Source: Streptomyces pacificus
Lineage (GTDB): Bacteria; Actinomycetota; Actinomycetes; Streptomycetales; Streptomycetaceae
Direction: 5' to 3'
NCBI RefSeq assembly: GCF_011766325.1
Contig: NZ_BLLG01000007.1
Coordinates: forward strand, 186,001-250,000
Length of the DNA stretch: 64,000 bases
Shown: in pieces, positions 33,490 to 42,344 of the stretch
Position numbering within the stretch: the first letter of the stretch is position 1
Layout of the letters: every line of letters starts with the position of its first letter
Made by a program: the position numbers and the translations under genes
Notes under the pieces: model-generated
The model's database searches: none
What the model saw: only the letters and a program-made list of their open reading frames with translations
Told to the model about the DNA's origin: nothing

Positions 33490-34430
33490 CGCGCACCGCC
33501 GCCGAGCCAGTCCAGCGCCTCGCCTGCGTCGCGGCCGTGCGCGCCGACGAGTTCCAGGAAGGCGTCCTGCAGCGATCCCGCCGCGCCGCGGACTTCGGAG
33601 AGCGGGCCCTGCGCCCTGATCCGGCCCGCGGCCATCACGGCGACCCAGTCGCACAGCGACTCCACCAGCTCCATCACATGGCTGGAGAACACGACCGTCG
33701 CCCCGGACGCGGTGTACCGCTCCAGGACCCCGCGGATGGATTGTGCGGACACCGGGTCGACGCCCTCGAACGGCTCGTCCAGGAACAGCACCTGCGGATT
33801 GTGCAGCAGCGCAGCCGCCAGGCCGATCTTCTTGCGCATACCGGTGGAGTAGTCGACGACCAGCTTGTGCCGCGCGCCGGAGAGGTCGAGCACCTCCAGC
33901 AGCTGGGCGGCCCGTCTGTCGACCTCCTCGCCGGGGAGCCCGCGCAGCCGGCCGGTGTAGGAGAGGAGTTCACCGCCCGACAGACGCTCGAAGAGCCGAA
34001 GGCCCTCGGGCAGGACGCCGATCCTGGCCTTCACCTGGGCCGGGTCCTTCCAGACGTCGTGGCCGGCCACCTCGATCCTGCCCTGGTCGGGGCGGAGCAG
34101 TCCGGTGATCATCGACAGCGTGGTGGTCTTGCCGGCGCCGTTGGGCCCGACCAGGCCGATGAACTTGCCGGTGGGCAGGGTGAGATCGACGCCGGCGACG
34201 GCGACCTGCGTACCGAACCGCTTCCACAGCCCCTCGACACGGACGGCGGACGGCGCCGCCTCGGGCGCACCGTCCACCGCGTTCACCCTGCGGTCAGGGA
34301 CCTCGCCCGCGGTACGGTCCGGTACGTCCCCCGGTACCCCGGACACCGGCCCTGACGCCTGGTCCGGTACCTCGTCCGATACCTGGTCCGGTACCTCGTC
34401 CGATACCTGTTCTGATGCCTGGTCCGGCAT
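33486..34430 (-). CDS. ABC transporter ATP-binding protein
   Basis: 314 residues from ATG 34430 (an earlier GTG at 34469 is possible). A 55-residue N-terminal extension contains VSDEVPDQ-type repeats coded by direct DNA repeats; the ABC domain follows. Walker A GPNGAGKTT at residues 95-103, the signature STGMRKKIGLAAALL, Walker B VLFLDEPFEGVDP and the H-loop SSHVMELVE are intact. The family drives export through the membrane partner encoded directly downstream. The TGA of this gene lies inside the ATGA start of the permease, so translation is coupled. The N-terminal repeat region is absent from normal ABC ATPases and is probably a disordered tail. Confidence 0.92.
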   Translation of the reverse strand: MPDQASEQVSDEVPDQVSDEVPDQASGPVSGVPGDVPDRTAGEVPDRRVNAVDGAPEAAPSAVRVEGLWKRFGTQVAVAGVDLTLPTGKFIGLVGPNGAGKTTTLSMITGLLRPDQGRIEVAGHDVWKDPAQVKARIGVLPEGLRLFERLSGGELLSYTGRLRGLPGEEVDRRAAQLLEVLDLSGARHKLVVDYSTGMRKKIGLAAALLHNPQVLFLDEPFEGVDPVSAQSIRGVLERYTASGATVVFSSHVMELVESLCDWVAVMAAGRIRAQGPLSEVRGAAGSLQDAFLELVGAHGRDAGEALDWLGGGAR

Positions 34431-34470
34431 GCCGTGCCGCCTTCCGTCGTCCCCGTATACGGGGACCACC

Positions 34471-35163
34471 CTACGATCGGCGGCTCCGTCCGTCGGCGGC
34501 TTCCCTTCCGCATGCGTAGGCCAGCGCGCTGAGCAGCTCCTCGGCGTCCGGCAGCCAGCGGTTCACGGGCGTCGGACTGCGTACCCACTGCACGGCGCCG
34601 CCCCGGCCGCCGACGCGGGTCGGCGGCGCCGCCACGTACTGCCCGTCTCCGCGTGCCGCCAGGTCGAGCGCCCCGGGCATCCGGCCGAGTCGGCGCACCA
34701 GCTCCGGGAGCTTCGCGGCCGCGCCCGGCAGGACCAGGAACAGCATGCGCCGGTCCGGGCCGCACATCACCGGCCCGAGGGCGGTGCGCATCCGCTCCAT
34801 CCGGGCCAGCGCGAGGAAACCGGCCGACTCCGGGACCTCGAGGGCGTCGAAGGTCCTCCCGGTGGGCAGCAGGACCGACGCCTTCGGCTGCCTGCCCCAC
34901 AGCCGGCGCACGGCCGAGGGGCTGCCGGTCGCCTGGCTCGACCAGTCCGAACGGACCGCGTGCGCCCCCGGCGCATCGCACACGGAGGCGCCGCAGGAGC
35001 ACCGTTCACCGCCCTCGACGGGCTCCAGCCAGGTGCCGGGGAACACCTCCCAGTGGCGCTCCTCCACGTACCGGACCGCGCTGTCCAGCAGTTGCGTGCC
35101 GCGCGGTGCGGGGATCCGCGTTGGTTCGGCGAGGTCGAATGAACCTTCGATCGTGTTTTCCAC
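34471..35163 (-). CDS. bifunctional DNA primase/polymerase (prim-pol) N-terminal domain protein
   Basis: 230 residues. The start GTG 35163 is chosen because GGAGGAG lies about 10 bases upstream and the product then begins with VENTIEGSFDLAEP. The sequence follows the Streptomyces primase-polymerase-like family: LLDSAVRYVEERHWEVFPGTW, CSCGASVCDAPGAHAVRSDW with clustered Cys/His, LLPTGRTFDALEVPESAGFLAL, VMCGPDRRMLFLVLPGAA and QYVAAPPTRVGGRGGAVQWV. The acidic catalytic residues of true prim-pols are not obvious, so it may be a degenerate or regulatory member. The next gene upstream is divergent. Confidence 0.83.
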   Translation of the reverse strand: MENTIEGSFDLAEPTRIPAPRGTQLLDSAVRYVEERHWEVFPGTWLEPVEGGERCSCGASVCDAPGAHAVRSDWSSQATGSPSAVRRLWGRQPKASVLLPTGRTFDALEVPESAGFLALARMERMRTALGPVMCGPDRRMLFLVLPGAAAKLPELVRRLGRMPGALDLAARGDGQYVAAPPTRVGGRGGAVQWVRSPTPVNRWLPDAEELLSALAYACGREAADGRSRRS

Positions 35164-35315
35164 GATAAACACAACTCCTCCTACCAGCACGGGTTACGGG
35201 CGCGCGGAGTCGGGCGGCGGAGCATCGAACCCCCCTGCGGGGCGCACGGGTGCACGGGTGGGGGCGCGCATGAGGGCCGGGCCCGGCGGACGGGTAGCCA
35301 GTTGCGGGTGAGCGT

Positions 35316-35465
35316 CACTCACCCGTCATCGTCCGAACTCATCCCATCCCAGCCCAACTCATCACAAATCATCGCAATTCATCCATACTCGTCCGAACTC
35401 AACCCGACTCATATGAACTCGTCCGAATTCACCAGAGTTCAGCCGAGCTCATGGGCATTCTCCGG
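35316..35465. repeat. fifteen degenerate 10-bp units in exact register
   Basis: From 35316 to 35465 the sequence divides into fifteen consecutive 10-mers with consensus AACTCATCCG. Positions 4-5 of the unit are TC in fourteen of fifteen units. No insertion or deletion breaks the 10-bp phase. GC content is much lower than in the surroundings. It lies 100-250 bp before the regulator start at 35565. Confidence 0.85.
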
Positions 35466-35504
35466 ATGGCGCCGGGAAGTGATCGGTGGCAGATCACCGC
35501 GGAG

Positions 35505-35536
35505 ACCACGAGACCACGAGACCACGAGACCACGAC
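35505..35536 (+). repeat. 8-bp ACCACGAG tandem repeat, four copies
   Basis: ACCACGAG at 35505, 35513 and 35521 and ACCACGAC at 35529 form a perfect tandem array 30 bp before the regulator start. Confidence 0.9.
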
Positions 35537-35564
35537 CGGCGCGGTCCGGCACAGGGGGTTAGTG

Positions 35565-36947
35565 ATGGCAGCGAGGCCACTCGTCGCCCGCCAGCCGAAC
35601 GAACGGCTGCAGGCGCTGATCCAGGAAGCCGGATGCTCCAATGCCGGTCTGGCCCGAAGGGTCAACATGGTCGGGGCGGAACGCGGCCTCGATCTCCGCT
35701 ACGACAAGACGTCGGTGGCGCGCTGGCTGCGCGGGCAGCAGCCGCGCGGCCGGGCGCCCGGCGTCATCGCCGAGGCGCTGGGCCGCAAGCTCGGCCGCAC
35801 GGTCACGATCGACGAGATCGGGATGGCCAACGGCAAGAACCTGGCGTCCGGTGTGGGGCTGCAGTTCGCCCCCACCGTGCTCGGAGCGATCGAGCAGGCC
35901 TGCGAGCTGTGGCGCAGCGATGTCGGCCGGCGGGACTTCCTGACCGGCTCGACGGTGGCCGCCTCGGCGCTCGTCGAGCCCAGCAGGGACTGGCTGATCA
36001 CCGGAGCGGACGCCCAGGTGGCCCGGCAGGCCGGGGCCCGGGTGGGGCTCCCGGACGTCGCGGCGGTACGGGCGATGACCAGGGCGCTCACCGGTCTCGA
36101 CCATCGCTTCGGCGCCGGGCATGTGCGGCCGGTCGTCGTCCACTACCTCAACAGCGTGGTGTCCGGGCTGGTCTCCGGCTCATACCGGGAACCCGTGGGG
36201 CGGCAGCTCTTCGCCGCGGTGGCGCGACTCACCGAACTGGCCGGGTACATGGCCGTCGACACGGGCCAGCCGGGCCTCGCCCAGCGCTACTACATCCAGG
36301 CGCTGCGGCTCGCCCAGGCCGCCGGCGACCGGGCGTACGGGGGATATGTGCTGGCCGCGTCGATGAGCCATCTCGCCGCGGAGCTCGGGAACCCGCGGGA
36401 GATCGCACAGCTCGCGCGGGCCGCGCAGGAGGGCGCCCGAGGTCAGGTCACCCCCCGTGCGGAGGCGATGTTCCACGCGGCTGAGGCACGGGGGCACGCG
36501 CTGCTCGGGGACGTCCGCAGCTGCCAGGAGGCGGTCGGCCGGGCCGTCGCCGCCCTGGACCGGGCGGACCCGGAATCGGGGGACGACCCCGACTGGATCG
36601 CCCACTTCGACCACGCCTACCTCGCCGACGAGCTGGCCCACTGCCACCGCGACCTCGGCCAGGCCGACCAGGCGGCACGACGGGCGACGGAGTCCCTGGA
36701 CGGCCATCCCGAGTCGCGTGCGCGGCGCCGCGGTATCGGCCTCGTCCTGCTCGCCACGGCCCGGCTCCAGCAGCGCGAGGTCGAGGAGGCCTGCCGCACG
36801 GGCACGCGGGCGATCGAACTCCTCGGGACTCTGCGCTCGAGCCGGGGCACCGGGTATCTGGACGACCTGCACCAGCGGCTGGAACCGTTCGCGGCGGAGC
36901 CGGCGGTACGCGAGTTCGGGGCGAGACTCCAGCTGCAGGCCGCGTGA
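35565..36947 (+). CDS. HTH/TPR regulatory protein (NsdA-like family)
   Basis: 460 residues from ATG 35565, with AGGGGG upstream. The N-terminal part (QPNERLQALIQEAGCSNAGL through KTSVARWLRGQQPRGRAPGV) is an XRE-like DNA-binding region. After RDFLTGSTVAAS comes a long helical TPR-like region (LARRYY-like AQRYYIQALRLAQAAGDRAY, YVLAASMSHLAAELGN, ELAHCHRDLGQADQAARRA). Proteins of this build are abundant in Streptomyces and include NsdA, a negative regulator of differentiation and antibiotic production; this gene is a paralogue-level relative and its target is unknown. It is divergent from the prim-pol-like gene, and the unusual 10-bp phased array and an 8-bp repeat lie in its upstream region. Confidence 0.83.
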   Translation: MAARPLVARQPNERLQALIQEAGCSNAGLARRVNMVGAERGLDLRYDKTSVARWLRGQQPRGRAPGVIAEALGRKLGRTVTIDEIGMANGKNLASGVGLQFAPTVLGAIEQACELWRSDVGRRDFLTGSTVAASALVEPSRDWLITGADAQVARQAGARVGLPDVAAVRAMTRALTGLDHRFGAGHVRPVVVHYLNSVVSGLVSGSYREPVGRQLFAAVARLTELAGYMAVDTGQPGLAQRYYIQALRLAQAAGDRAYGGYVLAASMSHLAAELGNPREIAQLARAAQEGARGQVTPRAEAMFHAAEARGHALLGDVRSCQEAVGRAVAALDRADPESGDDPDWIAHFDHAYLADELAHCHRDLGQADQAARRATESLDGHPESRARRRGIGLVLLATARLQQREVEEACRTGTRAIELLGTLRSSRGTGYLDDLHQRLEPFAAEPAVREFGARLQLQAA

Positions 36948-37379
36948 GACCGGCCGGGACGGTCCGCCTTCCGGGACCGTCCCGGTGGGGCGGAACACGC
37001 ACCTCCGCCCCTGATGTCTCTCGCTGCGCCGGTACGTTCTGAGGTCGCCCTGTGCTCCGGTACTTCATGGTGTCCGCGGTGTGGTGGCGGCATGTCCCGG
37101 TGTTCCCGGCCCGGTCACGGCGCCGCGGGAGTCCCTCCCGTTGCCGTGGGGCCCGGTGCCGCGTGCGCGGCGCCGGGTGGGCCGGCCGGCCTCCGACGGG
37201 GGATCCGGTGCCGCGTCAGGCAACGCGCGTCCGGGCGAACCCCGTCTGACGCGGTACCGGAGGCCATAGCAGCGTCTCCGAGGACGTTCTTGTTACGGCT
37301 GCCGCAGGCGTGTGCGGACGCCCTGAGTCACCCGGTAGCGTGAACCGTCGATTCCATAGGTTTACACGTAGGAGTCCCG
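36948..37379. other. 432-bp intergenic region, no gene seen
   Basis: Open frames here look like shadows. TGCCGCGTCAGGCAACG near 37210, followed by GTCTGACGCGGTACCGG, forms an inverted TGACGCGG/CCGCGTCA pair and resembles the sequence at 6243-6259. The promoter of the next gene probably lies at 37285-37360, and AGGAG at 37370-37374 is its ribosome-binding site. Confidence 0.45.
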
Positions 37380-39056
37380 GTGACGCACAGCGGACAGGGT
37401 GACGAGTCGTGGCATCCCGCCTCGCGGCCCGCGCACGAAGGCGCCGGGTCGCCCGCGGACGGTAGCGAGCCCTACCCGCCGGGAGCCGGCGCACAGCGGG
37501 CCGTCCCACCCGGCGGCACCCCCTGGGACCCGGGCCGGGGAGCGCAGCCGCTGCCGGAGGAGGCGCCGCCGGGCGCCGGCAATCCGTATCCGCGGCCGGT
37601 GTCCGCAGGGACCCCGCCGCCGCTTCCGCCGCTCCCGCCGCACACGCCTCACCAGGCACCCCAGCCGACCCGAACTCCGTACGGCTACGGGCACACCGGC
37701 GGGCAGGCCCCCGCGGGGCCCGACGCCGACGCGACCCAGTACATCGCGCCGCTCCCGCCGGGTGCCGGCGACGCGACCGCCGCGATGCGGTCCGGCACAC
37801 CGGCCGTCCCCGGGCCGGGGGTGTTGCCACCGGAGAATCCGGCGGGGACGGCGCCGTTCCCCGGGGCAGGGTGGGCAGGGCCGGCAGGCGGCGCTCCGGG
37901 TGCTCCGACGGGGTACGTGGAGGCGACGCAGCACCTGCCCTCTGCGGCGGACGTGGAGGCGACGCAGCATCTGCCTTCTGTAGCGGACGTGGAGGCGACG
38001 CAGCATCTGCCTTCTGTAGCGGACGTGGAGGCGACGCAGCACCTGCCTCCCGTGGCCGACCCGAACGCCTCGCGGCAGCGGACCCCGCCGGCGGCCGGCG
38101 GCCCGTACGACATCCGGCCCGGAGCACCGGGAGACCGGCAGCCTCCCGCCGAGTTCGACAACCTCTTCCGCAGTGATGCGGGCCCGGCAGGCCGGGTGGC
38201 GACGCCGCATCCGCCGTCCGTTCGGGAGCCGGCGTACGGGGCCCAGCCGTCCCACGCCCCGCACTCGTCCCACGCCCCGCACTCGTCCCACGTCCCGCAC
38301 TCGTCTCACGTTCCGCAGCCGTCTAACGCCTCTCACGCTTCCCCCTCGTCCCCGGGCCGTCGCGCGGCCCGCCGATCCGCCGAGTCCCGCCCCGGCTCGC
38401 GGAGCTCCGCACGGAGTACTTCGCGGCTGCCGATGATCGGCGCGGTCGTGGTCGGCTGCGCCGTGCTCGGGCTCGGTGCGAGTGCGCTGATGTTCGGCGG
38501 CAGTGGCGGTGACGACGGCCAGGGCGCCAGTGCCAGTGTCGCTGCGGCGGCTTCCCCCGCGACCGGGGCCGCCGGAGAGGCCGGGGAGGCCGGGGAGGAC
38601 CCGGTGCGGGCACAGGCCGCAGAGCTCGACAAGCTGCTCGCGGACAGCAACGACAGCCGTGCCGCGGTGATCCGATCCGTTGAGTCGATCAAAATCTGCG
38701 AGAACCTGGACCAGGCGGCGGCCGATCTGCGAGGCGCGGCGGAACAGCGCCGCGGGCTGGTGACCCGCCTGCAGGAGCTCTCCGTCGATGAGCTTCCGGA
38801 CCACCAGGCGCTCACCGCCTCGCTGAAGAAGGCGTGGGAGGCGTCGGCCTCGGCGGACGACCACTACGCGGCCTGGGCCGGCCAGGTCAAGGAGAAGAAG
38901 GGCTGCAAGGGCGGCGAGGCGCGCAGCACCGGTCAGACGGCCCAGGCAAACGCACAGAGCGGGGTGGCGACGAAGGCGAAGCGCGAGGCGGCGGCGCTGT
39001 GGAACCGGATCGCTGCCAAGCACGAGCTGACGGAGCGCAGCGCGGAGCAGCTCTGA
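37380..39056 (+). CDS. repeat-rich single-pass membrane protein, unknown function
   Basis: 558 residues from GTG 37380, preceded by AGGAG. Residues 1-345 are a Pro/Gly/Ala-rich, low-complexity cytoplasmic region holding four 12-residue repeats (VEATQHLPSVAD, residues 180-227) and a run of SHAPHSSHVPHSS repeats. One transmembrane segment follows (LPMIGAVVVGCAVLGLGASALMF, about residues 350-372). The C-terminal about 160 residues would be extracellular and are helical, with two Cys (IKICENL and KKGCKGG) that could form a disulfide. This build is known from Streptomyces proteins of unknown function. The VEATQHLP repeats resemble the EATQ/EATT phospho-acceptor motif of kinase substrates, which is only a guess. 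It is convergent with purU. Confidence 0.82.
   Translation: MTHSGQGDESWHPASRPAHEGAGSPADGSEPYPPGAGAQRAVPPGGTPWDPGRGAQPLPEEAPPGAGNPYPRPVSAGTPPPLPPLPPHTPHQAPQPTRTPYGYGHTGGQAPAGPDADATQYIAPLPPGAGDATAAMRSGTPAVPGPGVLPPENPAGTAPFPGAGWAGPAGGAPGAPTGYVEATQHLPSAADVEATQHLPSVADVEATQHLPSVADVEATQHLPPVADPNASRQRTPPAAGGPYDIRPGAPGDRQPPAEFDNLFRSDAGPAGRVATPHPPSVREPAYGAQPSHAPHSSHAPHSSHVPHSSHVPQPSNASHASPSSPGRRAARRSAESRPGSRSSARSTSRLPMIGAVVVGCAVLGLGASALMFGGSGGDDGQGASASVAAAASPATGAAGEAGEAGEDPVRAQAAELDKLLADSNDSRAAVIRSVESIKICENLDQAAADLRGAAEQRRGLVTRLQELSVDELPDHQALTASLKKAWEASASADDHYAAWAGQVKEKKGCKGGEARSTGQTAQANAQSGVATKAKREAAALWNRIAAKHELTERSAEQL
37917..38060 (+). repeat. four 36-bp tandem repeats coding VEATQHLPSVAD
   Basis: Units start at 37917, 37953, 37989 and 38025. 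The second and third are identical at DNA level, and the outer two differ at a few positions. The reading frame is kept. Confidence 0.93.
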
Positions 39057-39128
39057 GCGGGCAGCTCCGAGCGGGCACCTCCGAGCGGATCGGTCGCCGG
39101 CCGAGCGGATCGGTCGTCGGCCGAGCGG
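39047..39128 (+). repeat. 15- and 20-bp repeats spanning the stop codon
   Basis: GCAGCTCTGAGCGGG contains the TGA stop and is followed by near copies of the same unit. Then CCGAGCGGATCGGTCGCCGG and CCGAGCGGATCGGTCGTCGG lie head to tail at 39081-39120. Confidence 0.85.
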
Positions 39129-39199
39129 CGCTCCGATGCGTGCGGGGCGAACGCGTGCGGGCCCGGGGCGCACCGCGTGGTGGCCGCCGGCCGGAGGAA

Positions 39200-40051
39200 C
39201 TACCCGAACACCACGGTGCGGTGGCCGTTGAGGAGGATCCGGTGCTCGGCGTGCCACTTCACGGCGCGGGCCAGTGCCTGGCACTCCACGTCGCGGCCGA
39301 CCGCGACCAGTTGTTCCGGAGTCACCTCGTGGCCGACGCGCTCCACTTCCTGCTCGATGATCGGGCCCTCGTCCAGTTCCGCCGTCACATAGTGCGCCGT
39401 GGCGCCGATCAGCTTCACACCGCGCGCGTGTGCCTGGTGGTACGGCTTCGCGCCCTTGAAGCTCGGCAGGAAGGAGTGGTGGATGTTGATGATCCGGCCG
39501 CTCAGCCGCTTGCAGAGGTCGTCGGAGAGGACCTGCATATAGCGTGCCAGCACGATGAGTTCGACGTTCTCCTCGTGCACCAGTTCCAGCAGCTCCGCCT
39601 CCGCCTGCGGCCTGTTGTCCTTGGTGGCGGGGATGTGCCGGAACGGGATGTCGTAGGAGGCGGCGAGTTCCGCGAAGTCGGTGTGGTTCGAGACCACGGC
39701 CGCGATGTCGACCGGCAGGGCCCCGATCCGCGACCGGAACAGCAGGTCGTTCAGGCAGTGGCCGAACTTGCTGACCATGAGCACGACGCGCATGCGCTCG
39801 TCGGCGCGGTGGATCCGCCAGTCCATGGAGAACGAGTCGCCGACCGCGGTGAAGCTGGCCCGCAGCTTGTCCACGGTCACCGGTTCCTCGGCCGAGAAGT
39901 GCACCCGCATGAAGAACAGGCCGGTGTCCCGGTCTCCGAACTGCTGACTGTCCTCGATGTTGCAGCCGGTGATGAAGAGGTAGCTGGACACCGCGTGCAC
40001 GATGCCCTGCTTGTCCGGGCAGGAGAGCGTGAGGACGTACTGGTCGGTCAT
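39200..40051 (-). CDS. purU: formyltetrahydrofolate deformylase
   Basis: 283 residues from ATG 40051 (MTDQYVLTLSCPDKQGIVHA). An N-terminal ACT domain at residues 1-80 is followed by a formyltransferase-fold hydrolase domain: RMRVVLMVSKFGHCLNDLL, ELIVLARYMQVLS, the catalytic NIHHSFLPSFKGAKPYHQA with Asn/His, and GATAHYVTAELDEGPIIEQ with the catalytic Asp. It hydrolyses 10-formyl-THF to THF and formate, balancing one-carbon pools with purine synthesis. Length and domain order are normal for PurU. The six in-frame residues upstream (MWHPTG) were not taken as the start. Confidence 0.96.
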   Translation of the reverse strand: MTDQYVLTLSCPDKQGIVHAVSSYLFITGCNIEDSQQFGDRDTGLFFMRVHFSAEEPVTVDKLRASFTAVGDSFSMDWRIHRADERMRVVLMVSKFGHCLNDLLFRSRIGALPVDIAAVVSNHTDFAELAASYDIPFRHIPATKDNRPQAEAELLELVHEENVELIVLARYMQVLSDDLCKRLSGRIINIHHSFLPSFKGAKPYHQAHARGVKLIGATAHYVTAELDEGPIIEQEVERVGHEVTPEQLVAVGRDVECQALARAVKWHAEHRILLNGHRTVVFG

Positions 40052-40261
40052 CCCCGTAGGGTGCCACACCCCGGGGCGGGCGGCGGGGCCCCGTCCGTCA
40101 GGCGGACCTCCGTGCTCGGCCCGGGGCCCGGCGGTCCCCGCATGTCGGACAGAGCGCCGTGGTCCGCGCCGTCCTCGGGCGGTCCGCCGTGCGCGGTGCG
40201 GTCCCGGCGGGCGGGCCGCAGCAGGCCGCGGGAGCGCCGCGCCGACGCCGATCCGCGTCCG

Positions 40262-40744
40262 TCAGGCGGTACGGGTCATGATCCGCAGCACTTCCAGGGT
40301 GCGGGGCGGTGCGTCGGGGTCGTCCCCGTCGTTCGCCGCCAGCCGTACATGGGCGTCCCGGGCGGCCTGCACGGCGTCGGTCCAGGCGGGGTGCTCCAGG
40401 TACGCCGAGACCGGAGCGTCCGCGCCGACCTGGTGCATGATCCGCAGCACCCGCAGCACGGCCACGTCGACGAGCGCGGCCTCTCCGGAGTCCCGGAAGA
40501 TCGTTCCGACGTACTTCTCGGCGGACCAGTTGTCCAGCCAGGTGTCCTCGACGAGGCGGTAGACGGCGTCGGTGACGTCGCCGTACCCCTCGCGGCCGGC
40601 CAGCCAGGTCTCCTGCTGGAAGACGGGATCGGAGAACATGTGCAGCGCCGAGCGCACGTTGGCACGCCAGCGCCACCAGGGCAGGTCGTTGAGCGGCATG
40701 TCGCCCATGGTGGTGGAGCGACGGCCGCGGCGGGAAGAGTCCAT
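40262..40744 (-). CDS. SCO4402-like conserved Streptomyces protein
   Basis: 160 residues from ATG 40744, with GGAGGTGAA upstream. I recognise it as the conserved actinobacterial family next to purU in S. coelicolor: MGDMPLNDLPWWRWRANVRS, LVEDTWLDNWSAEKYVGTIF and DVAVLRVLRIMHQVGADAP. The protein is soluble, mostly helical and rich in Trp. Its function is unknown to me. It lies 211 bp after purU's start on the same strand, so the two may be cotranscribed, with this gene first. Confidence 0.85.
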   Translation of the reverse strand: MDSSRRGRRSTTMGDMPLNDLPWWRWRANVRSALHMFSDPVFQQETWLAGREGYGDVTDAVYRLVEDTWLDNWSAEKYVGTIFRDSGEAALVDVAVLRVLRIMHQVGADAPVSAYLEHPAWTDAVQAARDAHVRLAANDGDDPDAPPRTLEVLRIMTRTA

Positions 40745-40928
40745 CGACGGTTCACCTCCAGAGCATCCCGGCGAGCTCCGCGGACGGTCGGTATCGAAGC
40801 TCGCGCGGTCCCGATCGTACGTTCTCCGCAGTCGGGTGATCCGGGGCCCCCGTAATTCACCTTGATGTCACCCTGTGTTGAACCTCCGCCACGTCGGCGT
40901 TACCCGTGGGGCGGAATGGTGCAGGGGT

Positions 40929-42209
40929 ATGACCGGTAGGCGACGCTTCTCCTTCCCCCGCCCCCTCAGGGCCGCGACCGCCCTCGCCCTGTGCACCGCG
41001 GCCGCCGGCGCTCCCCTCGCCGGGTGCGGGGTGGTGCCCGGCGGCTCGGCGGGTATCCGGGAGCCGGTGACCGTGATGACCTTCGCACCCGAGGGGACCC
41101 GTGCCACGAACATGCCCGGAATGCCCGCCATAGCCCAGGCGTACGCCTCGTCCGTCAACGCGAAGGGCGGTGCCGACGGCCACGAGCTGCGCGTGCTCAC
41201 CTGCAACGAGCACAACACGACGTCGGGCGCTGCGGCGTGCGCCAGGCGTGCGGTCGCCGAGGGCGCGGTCGCGGTCGTCGGCTCCTACAGTCAGAACGGC
41301 CGGGCGTTCATGGCGCCGCTCGAGGCCGCGGGCATCCCGTACATCGGCGGCTACGGGGTCTCCGAGGAGGAGTTCACCAGCTATCTCTCCTACCCCGTCA
41401 ACGGAGGCCAGGCGGCGCTCCTCGCCGGCAACGGCCGGCAGCTCGCGGACAGCTGCCGGAGGGTGTCGCTGGTGCGGCCCGACACCGTGGCCGGTGACGA
41501 GCTGCCGGTGCTGCTGAACACCGGGCTGGCCGAGGGGAACGGGCGTCCCTCCGTCGACGTCAAGGCCGCGGAGGATGCCACCGAGTACCTGGAGGAGGCA
41601 GCGCGGGCCCGGGACGCGGCCGGCGACGAGAAGGGCTGCGTCACGGCCGTGCTGGGCGAGCGCACGGCGAACTTCTTCGACTCCTTCCGCCGGCTTCCGG
41701 GGGAGGACGCTGCGGACGTGCGCATCTCCTCCGTCCTGAGCTCCGTCGGTCAGCCGTTGATCGACCGCACGGGCGGGGCGGGCGGGCTCTTCGAGGGGGC
41801 GTACATGACCGGCTGGTACCCGGACGCGGGGGACGCGCGCTGGGGTGAGATGCGGCAGGTGATCAAGGACCATGCGTTCGGCGACGACCGGATCGACCCG
41901 GCGGACGCGGGGGTTCAGACGACCTGGATCGCGTACACGGTGCTGACGAAGGTGATCGAGGCGCTCGACCGCGACACCATCACGCCGGGTGCGCTCTCCC
42001 ATGCGCTCGACACCGGGGTCGGCGTCGACACCGGCGGGTTGACGCCCGGGCTGCGCTGGCGCTTCGAGGACATGCTGGGTGTACCGGGCTTTCCCCGGAT
42101 CGTGAACCCCAACGTGACCTTCCAGGTCGTCAGGGACGGCCGTCTGGTCGCCGAGCGGCCCGGCTTCGTCGACGTGGGCGGGACGATGTCGCAGGCGCCC
42201 ATGGCCTGA
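40929..42209 (+). CDS. branched-chain amino acid-type ABC transporter substrate-binding lipoprotein
   Basis: 426 residues from ATG 40929; a longer in-frame start is not needed. A lipoprotein signal peptide ends in the lipobox PLAGC with Cys33. The mature part has the type-I periplasmic-binding-protein fold: VTVMTFAPEGTRATNMPGMP, CNEHNTTSGAAACARRAV, AVVGSYSQNGRAFMAPLEAA, GIPYIGGYGVSEEE, and a C-terminal ligand-domain closure through TWIAYTVLTKVIEALDRDTI. The family binds Leu/Ile/Val, amides or aromatic acids at the outer membrane face; no permease or ATPase genes are adjacent, so it may be an orphan receptor. A tandem GGTCTGGCCGGT repeat follows its stop. Confidence 0.87.
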   Translation: MTGRRRFSFPRPLRAATALALCTAAAGAPLAGCGVVPGGSAGIREPVTVMTFAPEGTRATNMPGMPAIAQAYASSVNAKGGADGHELRVLTCNEHNTTSGAAACARRAVAEGAVAVVGSYSQNGRAFMAPLEAAGIPYIGGYGVSEEEFTSYLSYPVNGGQAALLAGNGRQLADSCRRVSLVRPDTVAGDELPVLLNTGLAEGNGRPSVDVKAAEDATEYLEEAARARDAAGDEKGCVTAVLGERTANFFDSFRRLPGEDAADVRISSVLSSVGQPLIDRTGGAGGLFEGAYMTGWYPDAGDARWGEMRQVIKDHAFGDDRIDPADAGVQTTWIAYTVLTKVIEALDRDTITPGALSHALDTGVGVDTGGLTPGLRWRFEDMLGVPGFPRIVNPNVTFQVVRDGRLVAERPGFVDVGGTMSQAPMA

Positions 42210-42240
42210 CCGCGGCCGGACCGCCCGACGGGCCGGACCG

Positions 42241-42317
42241 GCCGGTCCGATGGCCGGTCCGGTGGTCTGGCCGGTGGTCTGGCCGGTCCGGTGGTCTGGC
42301 CGGTCCGATGGCCGGTC
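42241..42317. repeat. GGCCGGTCCGGTGGTCT repeats after stop codon
   Basis: Overlapping copies of GGCCGGTCCGGTGGTCT and the shorter GGCCGGTGGTCT occupy the spacer between the convergent substrate-binding and EF-hand genes. Confidence 0.8.
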
Positions 42318-42344
42318 GGTTCGGCGGTTCGGCCGGCCTGGGAC

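Noticed and set aside
35316..35465. CRISPR array
   Set aside because: Units are 10 bp, contiguous and degenerate, without spacers or nearby cas genes.
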